The notes under the pieces are model-generated. The model was not told the DNA's origin. It worked only from the letters and a program-made list of their open reading frames with translations, and did no database searches. A program made the position numbers and the translations under genes. Positions 9,310 to 19,709 of a DNA stretch of 64,000 bases are shown piece after piece. The number at the start of each line of letters is the position of its first letter. The stretch's first letter is position 1. Source of the stretch: Falsirhodobacter sp. 20TX0035 (GTDB taxonomy: Bacteria > Pseudomonadota > Alphaproteobacteria > Rhodobacterales > Rhodobacteraceae); the NCBI RefSeq assembly GCF_028307215.1, contig NZ_JAQMHV010000006.1, positions 62,001 through 126,000 of the forward strand. The letters are read 5' to 3'.

Positions 9310-9402
9310 GGGATCGACGCAAGAAAGCTGCGGCCGCGGACTTTGACGTCACGTCATCCGCCACGCATGGACGCGGGCCCGTCCAGCACCTATCTAGGCC
9401 CC

Positions 9403-9816
9403 ATGACCCTGCACATGCTGAAGCTTTGCGTCGGCGCCGAGCGCGTCGAGGATCTGGCCCATCGCCAGGCCACCCATTGGCACGGGGAACCGCGCCACGT
9501 CACCCGCATGTGGCCCAAGCGGGAGGCGGAGCTGCTGAACGGCGGCTCCATCTACTGGATCTTCAAGGGCCTTGTTCTGGCCCGCCAGCGGATCCTGGGG
9601 CTGGAGGCCACGCGCGGCGAAGACGGGATCGAGCGTTGCGCGCTGATTCTGGATCCCGTCATCGTGCGCACGCAGGCGCAGCCGCGCCGGGCGTTCCAAG
9701 GCTGGCGCTACCTTGACCTGAAGGACGCGCCCGCCGACCTGCCCGAAGGGCGCGACCACGAGGAACCGCTGCCCCCCGATCTGGCCCGCGCGCTGGCCGA
9801 GATGGGCCTGCGCTAG
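9403..9816 (+). CDS. DUF1489 family protein
   Basis: This is a 137-residue cytosolic protein of the alphaproteobacterial DUF1489 family, whose function is unknown. The N-terminus MTLHMLKLCVGAERVEDLA and the central phrase GGSIYWIFKGLVLARQRILG are characteristic. I chose the ATG at 9403 because homology starts there; an earlier in-frame ATG would add 20 unconserved residues. It has neither a signal peptide nor membrane segments. It converges on hisG, and the two stop codons share bases (overlap 9813-9816). Confidence 0.82.
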   Translation: MTLHMLKLCVGAERVEDLAHRQATHWHGEPRHVTRMWPKREAELLNGGSIYWIFKGLVLARQRILGLEATRGEDGIERCALILDPVIVRTQAQPRRAFQGWRYLDLKDAPADLPEGRDHEEPLPPDLARALAEMGLR

Positions 9817-10526
9817 CCTTCGCGCACCAGATCCGGCAGCGGCAGGCCCAACCGGTCCATCAGCGCCTTCAGGGCGGGCCGCGCCTCGGTCCAGTCGGCG
9901 GCGCGGGCGGCGAACAGCGTGGCCTGGCTGCGGTGGATCACCGCGTCTTCCAGCACTTTCAGGTGGTTCGCGCGCAGCGTCTCGCCGGTGGAGGTGATGT
10001 CGGCGATCGCTTCGGCCGTGAGGTTGCGGATCGTGCCTTCGGTCGCGCCCTGGCTGTCGACCAGCTGATAGTCGGCCACGCCGTTTTCCGTCAGGAAGTC
10101 CCGCACCAGCCGGTGATACTTCGTGGCGATCCGCAGACGGAACCCGTGCACCCGCCGGAAGGCCGAGGCCGTGGCGTCGAGATCGTCCAGCGTGTCCACA
10201 TCGACCCAGCACACCGGAACCGCCAGGATCAGGTCCGCATGGCCGAAGCCCAAGGGCGCCACCTCGGCCACCTGCGCGGACCAGTCGGCCAGCTTGTCGC
10301 GCACAAGGTCCGATCCCGTCACGCCCAGATGGATGCGGCCCGCCGACAGCTCGCGCGGGATCTCCCCGGCGGACAGGAGGACCAGCTGCACGCCGTCCAG
10401 CCCCTCGACCTCGCCGGAATACTCCCGCTCATTGCCGGTGCGGCGCATGGTGACGCCGCGCGCCCCGAACCAGTCGAAGGTCTTCTCCATCAGCCGCCCC
10501 TTGGACGGCACACCGATCTTCAGCAT
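9813..10526 (-). CDS. hisG: ATP phosphoribosyltransferase, short form (HisG_S)
   Basis: HisG condenses ATP and PRPP in the first step of histidine synthesis. At 237 residues it lacks the C-terminal allosteric domain of long-form HisG, so it belongs to the HisG_S class that works as a hetero-octamer with HisZ. Visible motifs are IGVPSKGRLMEKT (4-16) and the PRPP loop region LEDAVIHRSQATLF near the end. It overlaps the hisZ stop by 7 bp, as expected for partners made together. Confidence 0.93.
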   Translation of the reverse strand: MLKIGVPSKGRLMEKTFDWFGARGVTMRRTGNEREYSGEVEGLDGVQLVLLSAGEIPRELSAGRIHLGVTGSDLVRDKLADWSAQVAEVAPLGFGHADLILAVPVCWVDVDTLDDLDATASAFRRVHGFRLRIATKYHRLVRDFLTENGVADYQLVDSQGATEGTIRNLTAEAIADITSTGETLRANHLKVLEDAVIHRSQATLFAARAADWTEARPALKALMDRLGLPLPDLVREG

Positions 10527-11608
10527 CCTGCGGCCCTCAGTTGCGCGACCAGATGGGGGCGGATGATCCCGCCCACGGCCGGGATGGACTGCCCCTGCCC
10601 CAGAACCCTTGTCAGCGCGTCATAGCGCCCGCCCGAGGCGATGACGGGCAGCGCCGGATCCGTTGCGTGGAAGGTGAAGACGAAGCCATCGTAATATTCC
10701 AGCGTGGTGCGGCCATGCGTCGTCTCGAACGGCAGGGCGTCCACCGCCACGCCGCGCGCCTTCAGCGCCGCCAGCCGCGTCGCGAACCGTTCCACCGCGT
10801 CCGAGATGTGGGGCATGTCCACCGCCAGATCGCGCAACCGCTCCACCGCCTGGGGCGCGGGGCCGGACAGGGCCATCAGATCCTCCAGAAGGCTGGCGCA
10901 TTTGGGGGGGATCGCGGGCGTGTCGGCGTCCTCGGCCAGAGCGTGGATGCGGGCCGCGATCTCGGAGGCGGAGCGCAGGCCGATATGGGGGCCGGTCTTG
11001 GGCAGCGTGCCCTCTTCCAGCGCCTTCAAAAGGCGCACGCGCGCCGGGTGCGGGCCGGTGCGGCCGGCATAGCGGTCCAGAAGGTGGCGGAACCGCCGCG
11101 GCCGCCACACGTGGCGCAAAAGGGCCGCGCGCCGCGTTTCGGTCGTCTCCAACCCGCGCACGGCGGCCATCAGGATGCCGATGTCGCCGATCTGCGGCTG
11201 CACGCGCAGGGGCGCCAGCAGGTCCGCGAACAGCGCGAAGACCTCGGCGTCCGCCTCCTCGGGGGCGGTGCGGTCGAACACCTCGAACCCGACCTGCAGG
11301 TATTCGGCGGCGCGGGGGCGCAGCGTGTCCTGCTTGCGGAACACCTCGCCCATGTAGGTGTAGCGCGCGGGATCGGCCCCGTGGGCCATGTGCGCCTGCA
11401 CCACCGGCACCGTGAAGTCGGGCCGCAGCACCATCTCTCCGCGCAGGGGGTCCTGCGTGACATAGGCGCGGGCGCGGATATCCTCGCCATACAGATCCAG
11501 CAGCATGTCGGCAGGCAGAAGGATGTCCGCCTCCACCGGCTGGGCCCCGGCGGCCTGGAAGGCGGCGAAGAGCCGTTCCGCCTCGGCCCGGATCTCGGCC
11601 TTGATCAT
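10520..11608 (-). CDS. hisZ: ATP phosphoribosyltransferase regulatory subunit HisZ
   Basis: HisZ is a catalytically inactive paralogue of histidyl-tRNA synthetase that gives short-form HisG its activity and histidine feedback. The product is 362 residues. The class II synthetase core is recognisable ([50 protein letters not shown]), but tRNA-binding parts are absent. The start at 11608 overlaps the hisS stop by four bases (ATGA). Its position directly between hisS and hisG supports the assignment. Confidence 0.9.
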   Translation of the reverse strand: MIKAEIRAEAERLFAAFQAAGAQPVEADILLPADMLLDLYGEDIRARAYVTQDPLRGEMVLRPDFTVPVVQAHMAHGADPARYTYMGEVFRKQDTLRPRAAEYLQVGFEVFDRTAPEEADAEVFALFADLLAPLRVQPQIGDIGILMAAVRGLETTETRRAALLRHVWRPRRFRHLLDRYAGRTGPHPARVRLLKALEEGTLPKTGPHIGLRSASEIAARIHALAEDADTPAIPPKCASLLEDLMALSGPAPQAVERLRDLAVDMPHISDAVERFATRLAALKARGVAVDALPFETTHGRTTLEYYDGFVFTFHATDPALPVIASGGRYDALTRVLGQGQSIPAVGGIIRPHLVAQLRAAGC

Positions 11609-13119
11609 GACGAGGCTTTCGAACGCGACGCGTCCGCGTCCAGCATCTTCCGCACTTCGGCCACCAGATCGCCGCGCGCCACTTCGACCTGCGCGGGGCG
11701 GGCCTTCCACTCCTCGAGGCTGGCCCCTTCGGCGATCTTCGCGCCCAGGATCAGGTCCTTCAGGATGACGCTGCCCTTCCCGGCTTCGTCCCCGCCCTGG
11801 ATGACGGCCATGGGGGACTGGCGCTTGTCGGCGTATTTCAACTGGTTGCCGAAGTTCTTGGGGTTGCCCAGATACACCTCGGCCCGGATCCCCGCGTTGC
11901 GCAGGTCGGCGGCCATGGCCATGTAGTCGGCCATCCGGTCGCGGTCCATCACGGTCACGATCACTGGCCCCTGCGCCTGCGCGCCCATGCGGCCCTTGGC
12001 CCGCAGCGCCGCCAGCAGCCGGTCCACCCCGATGGAGACACCAGTCGCCGGCACCGCCTGCCCCGTGAAGCGCTTCACCAGATCGTCGTAGCGGCCGCCG
12101 CCCGACACCGACCCGAACTGGCGCTTGTGGCCCTTTTCGTCGAAGATCTCGAAGGTCAGCTCCGCCTCGAACACCGGCCCGGTGTAATAGCCAAGGCCGC
12201 GTACGACGGACGGGTCCACCTCTATCCGATCCGAGGCGTAGCCCTGACGGTCCAGCATCTCGGCGATGGTTTCCAGCTCCTGGACGCCTTCAAGGCCGAT
12301 GGCCGAACCGCCGACTAGTTCGCGCAGCCGCGCGGCCGTCTCGCCACCGGTGGCGCGCTTGGCGGCCATGAAGCCCATCACGACCTCGGCCTGCTCGTCC
12401 GACAGACCCGCGCCTTGGGTGAAGTCGCCCGACTCGTCCTTGCGGCCCGCGCCCAGCAGCGCGCGCACGCCCGCGTCGCCCAGACGGTCCAGCTTGTCGA
12501 TGGCGCGCAGCACGATGCCACGCTCCGAATCGAACCGCGACAGGTCGGACGGGTCGAGAACGCCCGCCACCTCCATCACGCCGTTCAGGACCTTGCGGTT
12601 GTTCACCCGCACCAGATAGTCGCCGCGCGGGATGCCCACGGTTTCCAGCGCGTCCGACAGCATGGCGCAAATTTCGGCATCCGCCGCGACCGAAGGCGCG
12701 CCCACGGTGTCAGCGTCGCATTGATAGAACTGGCGGAAGCGGCCCGGACCCGGCTTTTCGTTGCGCCAGACGGGGCCCATGGCATAGCGGCGGTACGGGC
12801 TGGGCAGGTCGTTGCGGAACTGCGCGGCCACGCGGGCCAGGGGCGCCGTCAGGTCATAGCGCAGAGCCAGCCACTGCTCATCCTCGTCCTGCCAGCCGAA
12901 GACGCCTTCGTTCGGGCGGTCCACGTCGGGCAGGAACTTGCCCAGCGCCTCCACCGTTTCCACCGCGCTGGTTTCCAGCGGGTCGAAGCCATAGCGGTGA
13001 TACACCTCGGCAATGGCGTCGAGCATCGCCTTCCGTTCGGTCACGTCCGCGCCGAAATAATCGCGGAAGCCCTTGGGCGTTTCCGCGCGGGGGCGGCGGG
13101 GGGACTTGTCCTTGGCCAT
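11605..13119 (-). CDS. hisS: Histidyl-tRNA synthetase
   Basis: This is a class II aminoacyl-tRNA synthetase of 504 residues that charges tRNA-His. Motif 2 reads [19 protein letters not shown], followed by CDADTVG. The histidine motif is RGLGYYTG instead of the common RGLDYYTG, and motif 3 is GVSIGVDRL. These are features of the alphaproteobacterial HisRS type, which goes with a tRNA-His lacking the usual G-1 base. The ATG at 13119 precedes the conserved start ([10 protein letters not shown]). It heads hisS-hisZ-hisG on the minus strand. Confidence 0.94.
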   Translation of the reverse strand: MAKDKSPRRPRAETPKGFRDYFGADVTERKAMLDAIAEVYHRYGFDPLETSAVETVEALGKFLPDVDRPNEGVFGWQDEDEQWLALRYDLTAPLARVAAQFRNDLPSPYRRYAMGPVWRNEKPGPGRFRQFYQCDADTVGAPSVAADAEICAMLSDALETVGIPRGDYLVRVNNRKVLNGVMEVAGVLDPSDLSRFDSERGIVLRAIDKLDRLGDAGVRALLGAGRKDESGDFTQGAGLSDEQAEVVMGFMAAKRATGGETAARLRELVGGSAIGLEGVQELETIAEMLDRQGYASDRIEVDPSVVRGLGYYTGPVFEAELTFEIFDEKGHKRQFGSVSGGGRYDDLVKRFTGQAVPATGVSIGVDRLLAALRAKGRMGAQAQGPVIVTVMDRDRMADYMAMAADLRNAGIRAEVYLGNPKNFGNQLKYADKRQSPMAVIQGGDEAGKGSVILKDLILGAKIAEGASLEEWKARPAQVEVARGDLVAEVRKMLDADASRSKASS

Positions 13120-13195
13120 GGTCGGACCCTTCGCTATGCTGTCGGGCCAAGGCATTATCGGAAGGGGCGGCGGGCGACAAGCCGCCGAAAGGATC

Positions 13196-13396
13196 ATGGA
13201 CCGGATCGAACGCAGCGAAGAACAGATCGCCCACCTGACGCGGATGGTGGACGACCTGTCCGAGATCGTCACCCGCCAGACGCGCGAGATCGAGCGGCTG
13301 TCCCGCCGCGTCGGCCTGCTGCTGGAGCGGGAGGCCGAACGCGAGGCGGAGGGCGGCACGGTGGCGCTGGCCGACCAGCGCCCGCCGCACTGGTGA
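13196..13396 (+). CDS. slyX: SlyX family small coiled-coil protein
   Basis: This is a 66-residue protein that is almost wholly alpha-helical coiled coil ([20 protein letters not shown], then heptads to about residue 48). It ends in the short proline motif QRPPHW, which matches the PPxH(Y/W) tail of SlyX proteins. The ATG at 13196 is chosen because upstream codons are low-complexity and overlap the divergent hisS promoter region. The function of SlyX is not established. The gene is divergent from hisS and ends 3 bp from the dnaE stop. Confidence 0.82.
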   Translation: MDRIERSEEQIAHLTRMVDDLSEIVTRQTREIERLSRRVGLLLEREAEREAEGGTVALADQRPPHW

Positions 13397-13399
13397 TCC

Positions 13400-16300
13400 C
13401 TACAGATCCTCGATCATGACGACGCCCTGCACGGCCTTGATCGCGCCCTTCACCTGCGGGGTGACGGGATAGCGGTCGGGCAGCGCGAGGTCGATCTCCT
13501 GCCCCTGTTCGTCGGTCACGCAGAACCGGATCTCTCCGCCCCCGCGCCCGTTGCCGGACAGGCGCGCGAACAGCGCGGCGACCGACGTCGCGGCCTCCGC
13601 CCGCTCCAGATGGATGCGGAAGCCGGCGCCGCCCGCATCTGCCGCCACGCTGTCGATGGGCTGCGCGGCGCGGGCCAGCAGCTTCAGCGTGTCGCCTTCC
13701 AGCTGCGCCTCAACGGTCAGGACCACGTTCTGGCCGGGCTCCAGCAGGTCGCGGGCCTGGTCCAGCGTGTCGGAAAACACCGTGACCTCGTACAGGCCCG
13801 TCGGGTCCGACAGCTGCACGAAGGCGAAGCGGTTGCCGCGCGCGGACTTGCGTTCCTGACGGGAGCTGACCGATCCCGCCAGCTTCGCCACCTTCGGCCC
13901 GCCCTGCGCGGCCTCCGTCAGCTCGGTCAGGGTCATAACGTTCTTGCGGCGCAGGGGGCCCATGTAATCGTCCAAGGGGTGGCCGGACAAATAGAAGCCG
14001 ATGGCCTTCATCTCCTCGGCCAGACGCTCCACCGGCAGCCAGTCGTCGCGGCTAACAAGGCGCGGTTCGGGCAGGTCGTCCCCCGCCTCGCCGAACAGCG
14101 ACACCTGCGAGGACGCCCGCGCCTCGTGCACTGCCGCGGAATAGGCAACCAGCGCGTCCAGCGCGTCGAACACGCGCGCGCGGTTGGGGTCCAGCAGGTC
14201 GAACGCGCCGGCGCGGACCAGCATCTCCATCGGGCGCTTGCCCACGCGCTTCAGGTCCACCCGCCGCGCGATGTCGAACAGGCTGACAAAGGGCGTGCCG
14301 CCCCGCCCGGCGACGATCATCTTCATCGCCTCCACGCCCACGTTCTTCAGCGCGCCAAGGCCATAGACCAGCTTGCCCTCGCGCACGCTGAACGTGGCCT
14401 GGCTGCGGTTGACGCAAGGGGGCACCGTCTCGATCCCCAGCTTGTCCACCTCGCGCTTGTAGATGGCCAGCTTGTCCGTCAGGTCGATGTCGCAGTTCAT
14501 CACGCCGGCCATGAATTCGACCGGGTGGTTCGCCTTCAGCCAGCCCGTCTGGTAGCTGACCACGGCATAGGCCGCCGCGTGCGACTTGTTGAAGCCGTAG
14601 TTGGCGAACTTCTCCAGCAGGTCGAAGACCTCGCCCGCCTTCTTGGCGTCGATGTTGTGGGTGGCCTTGGCGCCCTCGATGAACTTCGGGCGTTCCTTGG
14701 CCATCTCCTCGGCGATCTTCTTGCCCATGGCGCGGCGCAGAAGGTCGGCGCCGCCCAGCGAATACCCCGCCATGACCTGCGCGATCTGCATCACCTGTTC
14801 CTGATAGACGATGATGCCCTGCGTCTCGGCCAGGATGAAGTCGATGGTGGGGTGGATGGATTCCAGATCCCGGACGCCGTTCTTCACCTCGCAATAGGTG
14901 GGGATGTTCTCCATCGGGCCGGGACGGTACAGGGCGACCAGCGCCACGATGTCCTCGATGCAGGTGGGCTTCATGCGCCGCAGCGCGTCCATCATGCCGG
15001 AGCTTTCGACCTGGAACACCGCCACGGTCTTGGCCGCGGAATAAAGCTCGTAGGTGGCCGTGTCGTCCAGCGGGATGTGCCCGATGTCGTTCTCCGTGCC
15101 CGGCGCGGGGGTGTAGAGCGTGCGCCCGTCCGCCGCCTGGTGCAGGTCGCGCCCGCCGGCACGGATCAGGTCGATCGCGTTCTGGATCACGGTCAGCGTC
15201 TTCAGGCCCAGGAAGTCGAACTTCACAAGGCCGGCGGCCTCCACCCACTTCATGTTGAACTGGGTCGCGGGCATGTCGGACCGCGGATCCTGATACAGCG
15301 GCACCAGCGCGTCCAGCGGCCGGTCCCCGATCACGACCCCCGCGGCGTGGGTCGAGGCGTTGCGCAACAGCCCCTCCACCTGCTGGCCGTAATCCAGAAG
15401 GCGCTTCACCACCTCCTCCTTCGCGGCCTCGCGCAGGCGCGGTTCGTCCGCCAGCGCCTTCGCGATGGAGACGGGCTTCACCCCTTCCAGCGGGATCATC
15501 TTCGACAGGCGGTCCACCTGCATGAAGGACATCTGCAGCACGCGCCCCACGTCGCGCACGGCAGCCTTGGACAAGAGCGCGCCGAAGGTGATGATCTGCC
15601 CCACCTTGTCGCGCCCGTATTTCTTCTGGACGTAGCGGATCACCTCCTCCCGCCGGTCCATGCAGAAGTCGATGTCGAAGTCGGGCATGGACACGCGTTC
15701 GGGGTTCAGGAACCGTTCGAACAGAAGCGCATAACGCAGGGGGTCAAGGTCGGTGATCGTCAGCGCATAGGCGACCAGGCTGCCCGCCCCCGACCCCCGC
15801 CCCGGCCCCACCGGAATCGCGTTGTCCTTGGCCCACTTGATGAAGTCGGCCACGATCAGGAAATAGCCGGGGAAGCCCATCTTCTCGATGATCCCCAGCT
15901 CGAAATCAAGCCTTGCGTGATATTCCTCCACCGTCACGGCGTGGGGGATCACGGACAGACGCCGTTCAAGGCCCGCGCGGGCCTGACGGCGCAGCTCCTC
16001 CACCTCGTCCTCGGCAAAGCGGGGCAGGATCGGGGCGCGTTTCGCGGCCTTGAAGGCGCAGCGGCGGGCGATCTCAACCGTGTTCTCCAGCGCCTCGGGC
16101 AGGTCGGCGAACAGGGCGAACATCTCGGCTTCGGATTTGAAGTAGTGCTGGGGCGTCAGGCGGCGGCGGGGCTGCTGCTGGTCGACATAGGCGCCCTCGG
16201 CGATGCAGATGAGGGCGTCATGCGCCTCGTACATCTCGGCCTTCGGGAAATACACGTCGTTGGTGGCGACCAGCGGCAGGTTCAGGTCGTAGGCCATCTC

Positions 16301-16891
16301 CACATGCCCGCGCTCGGACAGGGCCTCGGCCTCGGGCAGCTTGCCCCCTTCGCCGGGATGGCGCTGCAACTCGACATAGAGGCGGTCCGGATAGGTGTCG
16401 GCCAGCCGGCGCAGCAGCGCCTCGGCCCGCGTGCGCTGGCCGGTGCGCAGAAGGCGCCCCACCGGTCCGTCCGGCCCGCCCGACAGGCAGATGAGGCCCG
16501 CCGAATAGGTCGCCAGTTCCTCCAGCGTCACCTGCGGCAGTTGCCCGCCCTTGTCCACGTACAGGCAGGACGACAGCTTCATCAGGTTCATGTAGCCGGC
16601 CTCGTCCTGCGCCAGCAGGACCACGGGCGCGGCGGGGCGCGTCTTTTCGCCGGGCTGGGCCGGGTCGTAATCGACGGCCACCTGGCAGCCCACGATCGGC
16701 TGCACCCCGGCGCCCGAGGCGGTGACGGAAAACTCCAGCGCGGCGAACATGTTGTTCGTGTCGGTCACGGCCACGGCGGGCATGGCCGCCGCCTCGCACA
16801 GCTTGACCAGCTTCTTGACGGGCACGGCCCCTTCCAGAAGCGAATGTTCGGTGTGGACGCGCAGATGGATGAAACGGACGGGATTCGACAT
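13400..16891 (-). CDS. dnaE: DNA polymerase III alpha subunit
   Basis: This is the replicative polymerase of 1163 residues, the usual length for DnaE1. It has an N-terminal PHP domain ([15 protein letters not shown], about 7-21), the polymerase core with [16 protein letters not shown] near 365 and the catalytic aspartates in [11 protein letters not shown] near 402, then a helix-hairpin-helix region and an OB fold at about 1000-1050 ([14 protein letters not shown]). The start at 16891 gives [11 protein letters not shown], which matches the family. It converges on slyX, leaving no room for a terminator between them. Confidence 0.96.
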   Translation of the reverse strand: MSNPVRFIHLRVHTEHSLLEGAVPVKKLVKLCEAAAMPAVAVTDTNNMFAALEFSVTASGAGVQPIVGCQVAVDYDPAQPGEKTRPAAPVVLLAQDEAGYMNLMKLSSCLYVDKGGQLPQVTLEELATYSAGLICLSGGPDGPVGRLLRTGQRTRAEALLRRLADTYPDRLYVELQRHPGEGGKLPEAEALSERGHVEMAYDLNLPLVATNDVYFPKAEMYEAHDALICIAEGAYVDQQQPRRRLTPQHYFKSEAEMFALFADLPEALENTVEIARRCAFKAAKRAPILPRFAEDEVEELRRQARAGLERRLSVIPHAVTVEEYHARLDFELGIIEKMGFPGYFLIVADFIKWAKDNAIPVGPGRGSGAGSLVAYALTITDLDPLRYALLFERFLNPERVSMPDFDIDFCMDRREEVIRYVQKKYGRDKVGQIITFGALLSKAAVRDVGRVLQMSFMQVDRLSKMIPLEGVKPVSIAKALADEPRLREAAKEEVVKRLLDYGQQVEGLLRNASTHAAGVVIGDRPLDALVPLYQDPRSDMPATQFNMKWVEAAGLVKFDFLGLKTLTVIQNAIDLIRAGGRDLHQAADGRTLYTPAPGTENDIGHIPLDDTATYELYSAAKTVAVFQVESSGMMDALRRMKPTCIEDIVALVALYRPGPMENIPTYCEVKNGVRDLESIHPTIDFILAETQGIIVYQEQVMQIAQVMAGYSLGGADLLRRAMGKKIAEEMAKERPKFIEGAKATHNIDAKKAGEVFDLLEKFANYGFNKSHAAAYAVVSYQTGWLKANHPVEFMAGVMNCDIDLTDKLAIYKREVDKLGIETVPPCVNRSQATFSVREGKLVYGLGALKNVGVEAMKMIVAGRGGTPFVSLFDIARRVDLKRVGKRPMEMLVRAGAFDLLDPNRARVFDALDALVAYSAAVHEARASSQVSLFGEAGDDLPEPRLVSRDDWLPVERLAEEMKAIGFYLSGHPLDDYMGPLRRKNVMTLTELTEAAQGGPKVAKLAGSVSSRQERKSARGNRFAFVQLSDPTGLYEVTVFSDTLDQARDLLEPGQNVVLTVEAQLEGDTLKLLARAAQPIDSVAADAGGAGFRIHLERAEAATSVAALFARLSGNGRGGGEIRFCVTDEQGQEIDLALPDRYPVTPQVKGAIKAVQGVVMIEDL

Positions 16892-17049
16892 GCCGCATCC
16901 TAACGCGGCAGGCGCGCCTGTTAAAGCGGCAGTGACGGCCCGGCCCCCGCCCACCGCCCGCGGTTGCCCGGAAAATCCGCGCTGCGGCGGTGTTGCCTAT
17001 TCCCACAGCCGCGATCCCCCGCTATTCGCCGCGTTCGGCCATCCTGTCA

Positions 17050-17061
17050 TTGCGATCGCAA
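17050..17061. promoter_or_regulatory. 12-bp perfect palindrome ahead of the first BMP operon
   Basis: TTGCGATCGCAA is a perfect palindrome 49 bp before the ATG of the ABC ATPase, inside the 219-bp gap after the divergent dnaE start. Position and symmetry fit a dimeric repressor operator. A chance origin is possible because GCGATCGC-like words are not rare in G+C-rich DNA. No convincing -35/-10 pair was found beside it. Confidence 0.3.
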
Positions 17062-17110
17062 GGGCATCGCCGGTATCAAGATTGCAGACCATCGGGGACG
17101 GAGATCGCGG

Positions 17111-18640
17111 ATGACGGGAAGCGACACGCTGCTGCGGGTGGAAGGCCTGACCAAGGCCTATCCCGGCGTGGTGGCCAACAGCGAGGTCGGATTCTCCCTC
17201 CGCCCCGGCGAGGTGCACGCCCTGCTGGGCGAGAACGGCGCCGGGAAATCCACGCTGGTCAAGATGATCTACGGCCTCGTCACCCCCGATTCCGGCCGCA
17301 TGGTGCTGTCGGGGCAGGACTTTGCCCCCGACCGGCCCGCCACCGCGCGCCGTGCGGGCGTGGCGATGGTGTTCCAGCATTTCAGCCTGTTCGACGCCCT
17401 GACCGTGGCGGAAAACGTGGCGCTGGGCATGGAAGCCCCGCCCCCCATGCGCGACCTGGCCCGCCGCATCCGCGAAACGTCCGCCACCTACGGCCTGCCG
17501 CTGGACCCCGCCCGCATCGTAGGGGACCTGAGCGCGGGCGAACGCCAGCGGGTGGAGATCATCCGCTGCCTGCTGCAGGACCCGAAACTCCTGATCATGG
17601 ACGAACCCACCTCCGTCCTGACCCCGCAGGAGGTGGACATCCTGTTCAAGACCCTGCGCAAGCTGTCGGCCGAGGGCACGGCGATCCTGTACATCAGCCA
17701 CAAGCTGGAAGAGATCCGCACCCTGTGCGACCACGCCACTATCCTGCGGCGCGGCAAGGTCGTGGCAACTTGCGTTCCCCGTGACCGCACGGCGCGCGAG
17801 CTGGCCGAACTGATGGTCGGCGCGGTCCTGACCCCGCCCGCCCGCGCCGCCACCCCCAAGGGGGAGGTGATGCTGGAGGTGACGGGCCTGTCCGCCCCCT
17901 CCCCCATTCCGTTCGGGACGGCGCTGAAGGACATCCGCCTGTCGGTCCGCAAGGGCGAGGTGCTGGGTATCGCGGGCGTGGCGGGCAACGGCCAGGACGA
18001 GCTTTTGCTGGCGCTGAACGGCGAACTCCGCAGCGCGCCCGACGCCCTGCGCATCGGTGGCCAGCCCGTGGGCGACAAGGGGCCCGAGGCGCGACGTCTC
18101 GCCGGGCTCGTCTCCGCCCCCGAGGAGCGGCTGGGCCACGCCGCCGCCCCCGACATGACGCTGACGGAAAACGCGCTGCTGTCGGGCGCGATCCGCCAGA
18201 AGCTGGTGCGGCACGGCTTCATCGACTGGACCAAGGTCCGCGCCTTTGCCAACACCATCATCCGCGATTTCGACGTCCGCACCCCGGGGACCGAGGTGGC
18301 GGCCCGGGCCCTGTCGGGCGGCAACCTTCAGAAGTTCGTGGTGGGCCGCGAACTGTCGCAGGGGTCCGAGGTGATCGTGATCAACCAGCCCACCTGGGGC
18401 GTGGACGCCGCCGCCTCGGCCTTCATCCGGCAGGCGATCCTGGACCGGGCGGCGGGCGGCGCGGCCGTGGTCGTGATCAGCCAGGACCTGGACGAGCTCT
18501 TGGAGATCGCGGACAGCTTCGCCGCGCTGAACGAAGGGCGGCTGAGCCCGCCGCGCCCCGTGGCGGGGCTGACCGTGGAGGAGATCGGCCTGATGATGGG
18601 TGGCGCGCATGGGATGGAGGTGGCCCATGATGCGGCTTGA
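17111..18640 (+). CDS. Nucleoside-type ABC importer ATPase (first BMP system)
   Basis: This is a double-ATPase subunit of 509 residues from the carbohydrate/nucleoside uptake class (RbsA/YufO-like). The first domain is intact: Walker A GENGAGKST (40-48), signature LSAGERQRV and Walker B LLIMDEPTS. The second domain has the degenerate P-loop GVAGNGQDEL, signature LSGGNLQK and Walker B VIVINQPTWGVD, as usual in this class where one site is weak. The ATG at 17111 precedes the conserved LLRVEGLTKAYPG. It overlaps the next permease by 14 bp. With a BMP-type binding protein at the end of the operon, nucleosides are the likely substrate. Confidence 0.88.
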   Translation: MTGSDTLLRVEGLTKAYPGVVANSEVGFSLRPGEVHALLGENGAGKSTLVKMIYGLVTPDSGRMVLSGQDFAPDRPATARRAGVAMVFQHFSLFDALTVAENVALGMEAPPPMRDLARRIRETSATYGLPLDPARIVGDLSAGERQRVEIIRCLLQDPKLLIMDEPTSVLTPQEVDILFKTLRKLSAEGTAILYISHKLEEIRTLCDHATILRRGKVVATCVPRDRTARELAELMVGAVLTPPARAATPKGEVMLEVTGLSAPSPIPFGTALKDIRLSVRKGEVLGIAGVAGNGQDELLLALNGELRSAPDALRIGGQPVGDKGPEARRLAGLVSAPEERLGHAAAPDMTLTENALLSGAIRQKLVRHGFIDWTKVRAFANTIIRDFDVRTPGTEVAARALSGGNLQKFVVGRELSQGSEVIVINQPTWGVDAAASAFIRQAILDRAAGGAAVVVISQDLDELLEIADSFAALNEGRLSPPRPVAGLTVEEIGLMMGGAHGMEVAHDAA

Positions 18641-19709
18641 AAAACGGGCCACGCCGTCGCGCGCGTGGTCGGTGGCGACGCCGGTGCTGGCGGTCCTCCT
18701 CACGATGATCGCGGGCGGCATCCTGTTCGCGATGCTGGGCAAGGACCCGGTGGCGGCGATCCGCACGATCTTCTGGGATCCGCTGTTCAACCCGCAATTC
18801 GCGGCCTATTCCCGCCCGCAGCTTCTGGTGAAGGCAGGCCCGCTGATCCTGATCGCGATCGGCCTGTCGCTGGGCTTCCGCGCCGGCGTCTGGAACATCG
18901 GGGCCGAGGGGCAATACGTCGTGGGCGCCCTGACCGGGGCCGCGGCGGGCCTCGCGCTCTATCCCATGGAGAGCCGCCTGATCTTTCCGCTGATGGTGAT
19001 CGCGGGGGCGCTGGGCGGTCTTCTCTGGGCCATGATCCCGGCCATCCTGCGCACCGTCTTCCGCACGAACGAGATCCTCGTCTCGCTTCTGCTGGTCTAC
19101 GTGGCGCAGGCGCTCTTGTCGTCGATGGCGCTGGGCGCGCTGCGCAACCCGCAGGGCGGCGGCTTTCCCGGATCGCGCAACCTGTCGCAATGGGCCTCCT
19201 CGGCCAACCCCGAGCTGATCGCGGGCACGGGGATGCACTGGGGCGTCGTCGCGGCCTTCATCGCCGTGATCTTCGCCTACATCCTGCTGCAACGGCACAT
19301 GCTGGGCTTTTCCATACGGCTGACGGGTCAGGCCCCGCGCGCCGCGCGCTTTGCCGGCGTGTCGCCGCGCCGGCTGGTGATCCTGTGCTTCGGCATCTCG
19401 GGCGCGCTGGCCGGGCTGGCGGGGCTGTTTGAGGTGACGGGACCGGCCGGCCAGATCAGCCTCGATTTCGCGCAGGGCTACGGCTTCACCGCGATCATCG
19501 TGGCGTTTCTGGGCCGTCTGAACCCGATCGGCATCCTGCTGGCGGGCCTGTTGATGGCGCTGACCTATATCGGCGGGGAACTGGCGCAGTTCATGCTGGG
19601 GGTTCCGGCCGCCGCGATTCAGGCGTTCCAGGGGATGCTTCTGTTCTTCCTTCTGGCGGTGGACATCCTGACCAACTACCGCATCCGCTGGGCACGGGAG
19701 GCTTCGTGA
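18627..19709 (+). CDS. Nucleoside-type ABC importer permease 1 (first BMP system)
   Basis: This is an inner-membrane permease of 360 residues from the BPD_transp_2 family. It has about ten membrane segments, with conserved GFRAGVWNIGAEGQYVVGAL (about 90-109) and QAPRAARFAGVSPRRLV in the cytoplasmic coupling loop. Two adjacent ATGs (18627, 18630) follow GGAGG, so the start could shift by one codon. It overlaps the ATPase gene and the second permease (TGATG), which shows tight translational coupling. Confidence 0.88.
   Translation: MMRLEKRATPSRAWSVATPVLAVLLTMIAGGILFAMLGKDPVAAIRTIFWDPLFNPQFAAYSRPQLLVKAGPLILIAIGLSLGFRAGVWNIGAEGQYVVGALTGAAAGLALYPMESRLIFPLMVIAGALGGLLWAMIPAILRTVFRTNEILVSLLLVYVAQALLSSMALGALRNPQGGGFPGSRNLSQWASSANPELIAGTGMHWGVVAAFIAVIFAYILLQRHMLGFSIRLTGQAPRAARFAGVSPRRLVILCFGISGALAGLAGLFEVTGPAGQISLDFAQGYGFTAIIVAFLGRLNPIGILLAGLLMALTYIGGELAQFMLGVPAAAIQAFQGMLLFFLLAVDILTNYRIRWAREAS

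Noticed and set aside
7527-9716. Very long open frame (over 700 codons) on the plus strand opposite dppA
   Set aside because: It is antisense to a well-supported DppA, rich in Arg, His, Gln and Gly, and shows no domain. High G+C makes stops rare on the opposite strand.
13610-16903. Open frame of about 1100 codons opposite dnaE
   Set aside because: It mirrors the dnaE reading frame with the His/Gln/Arg/Gly composition typical of G+C-rich antisense frames. dnaE is certain on the other strand.
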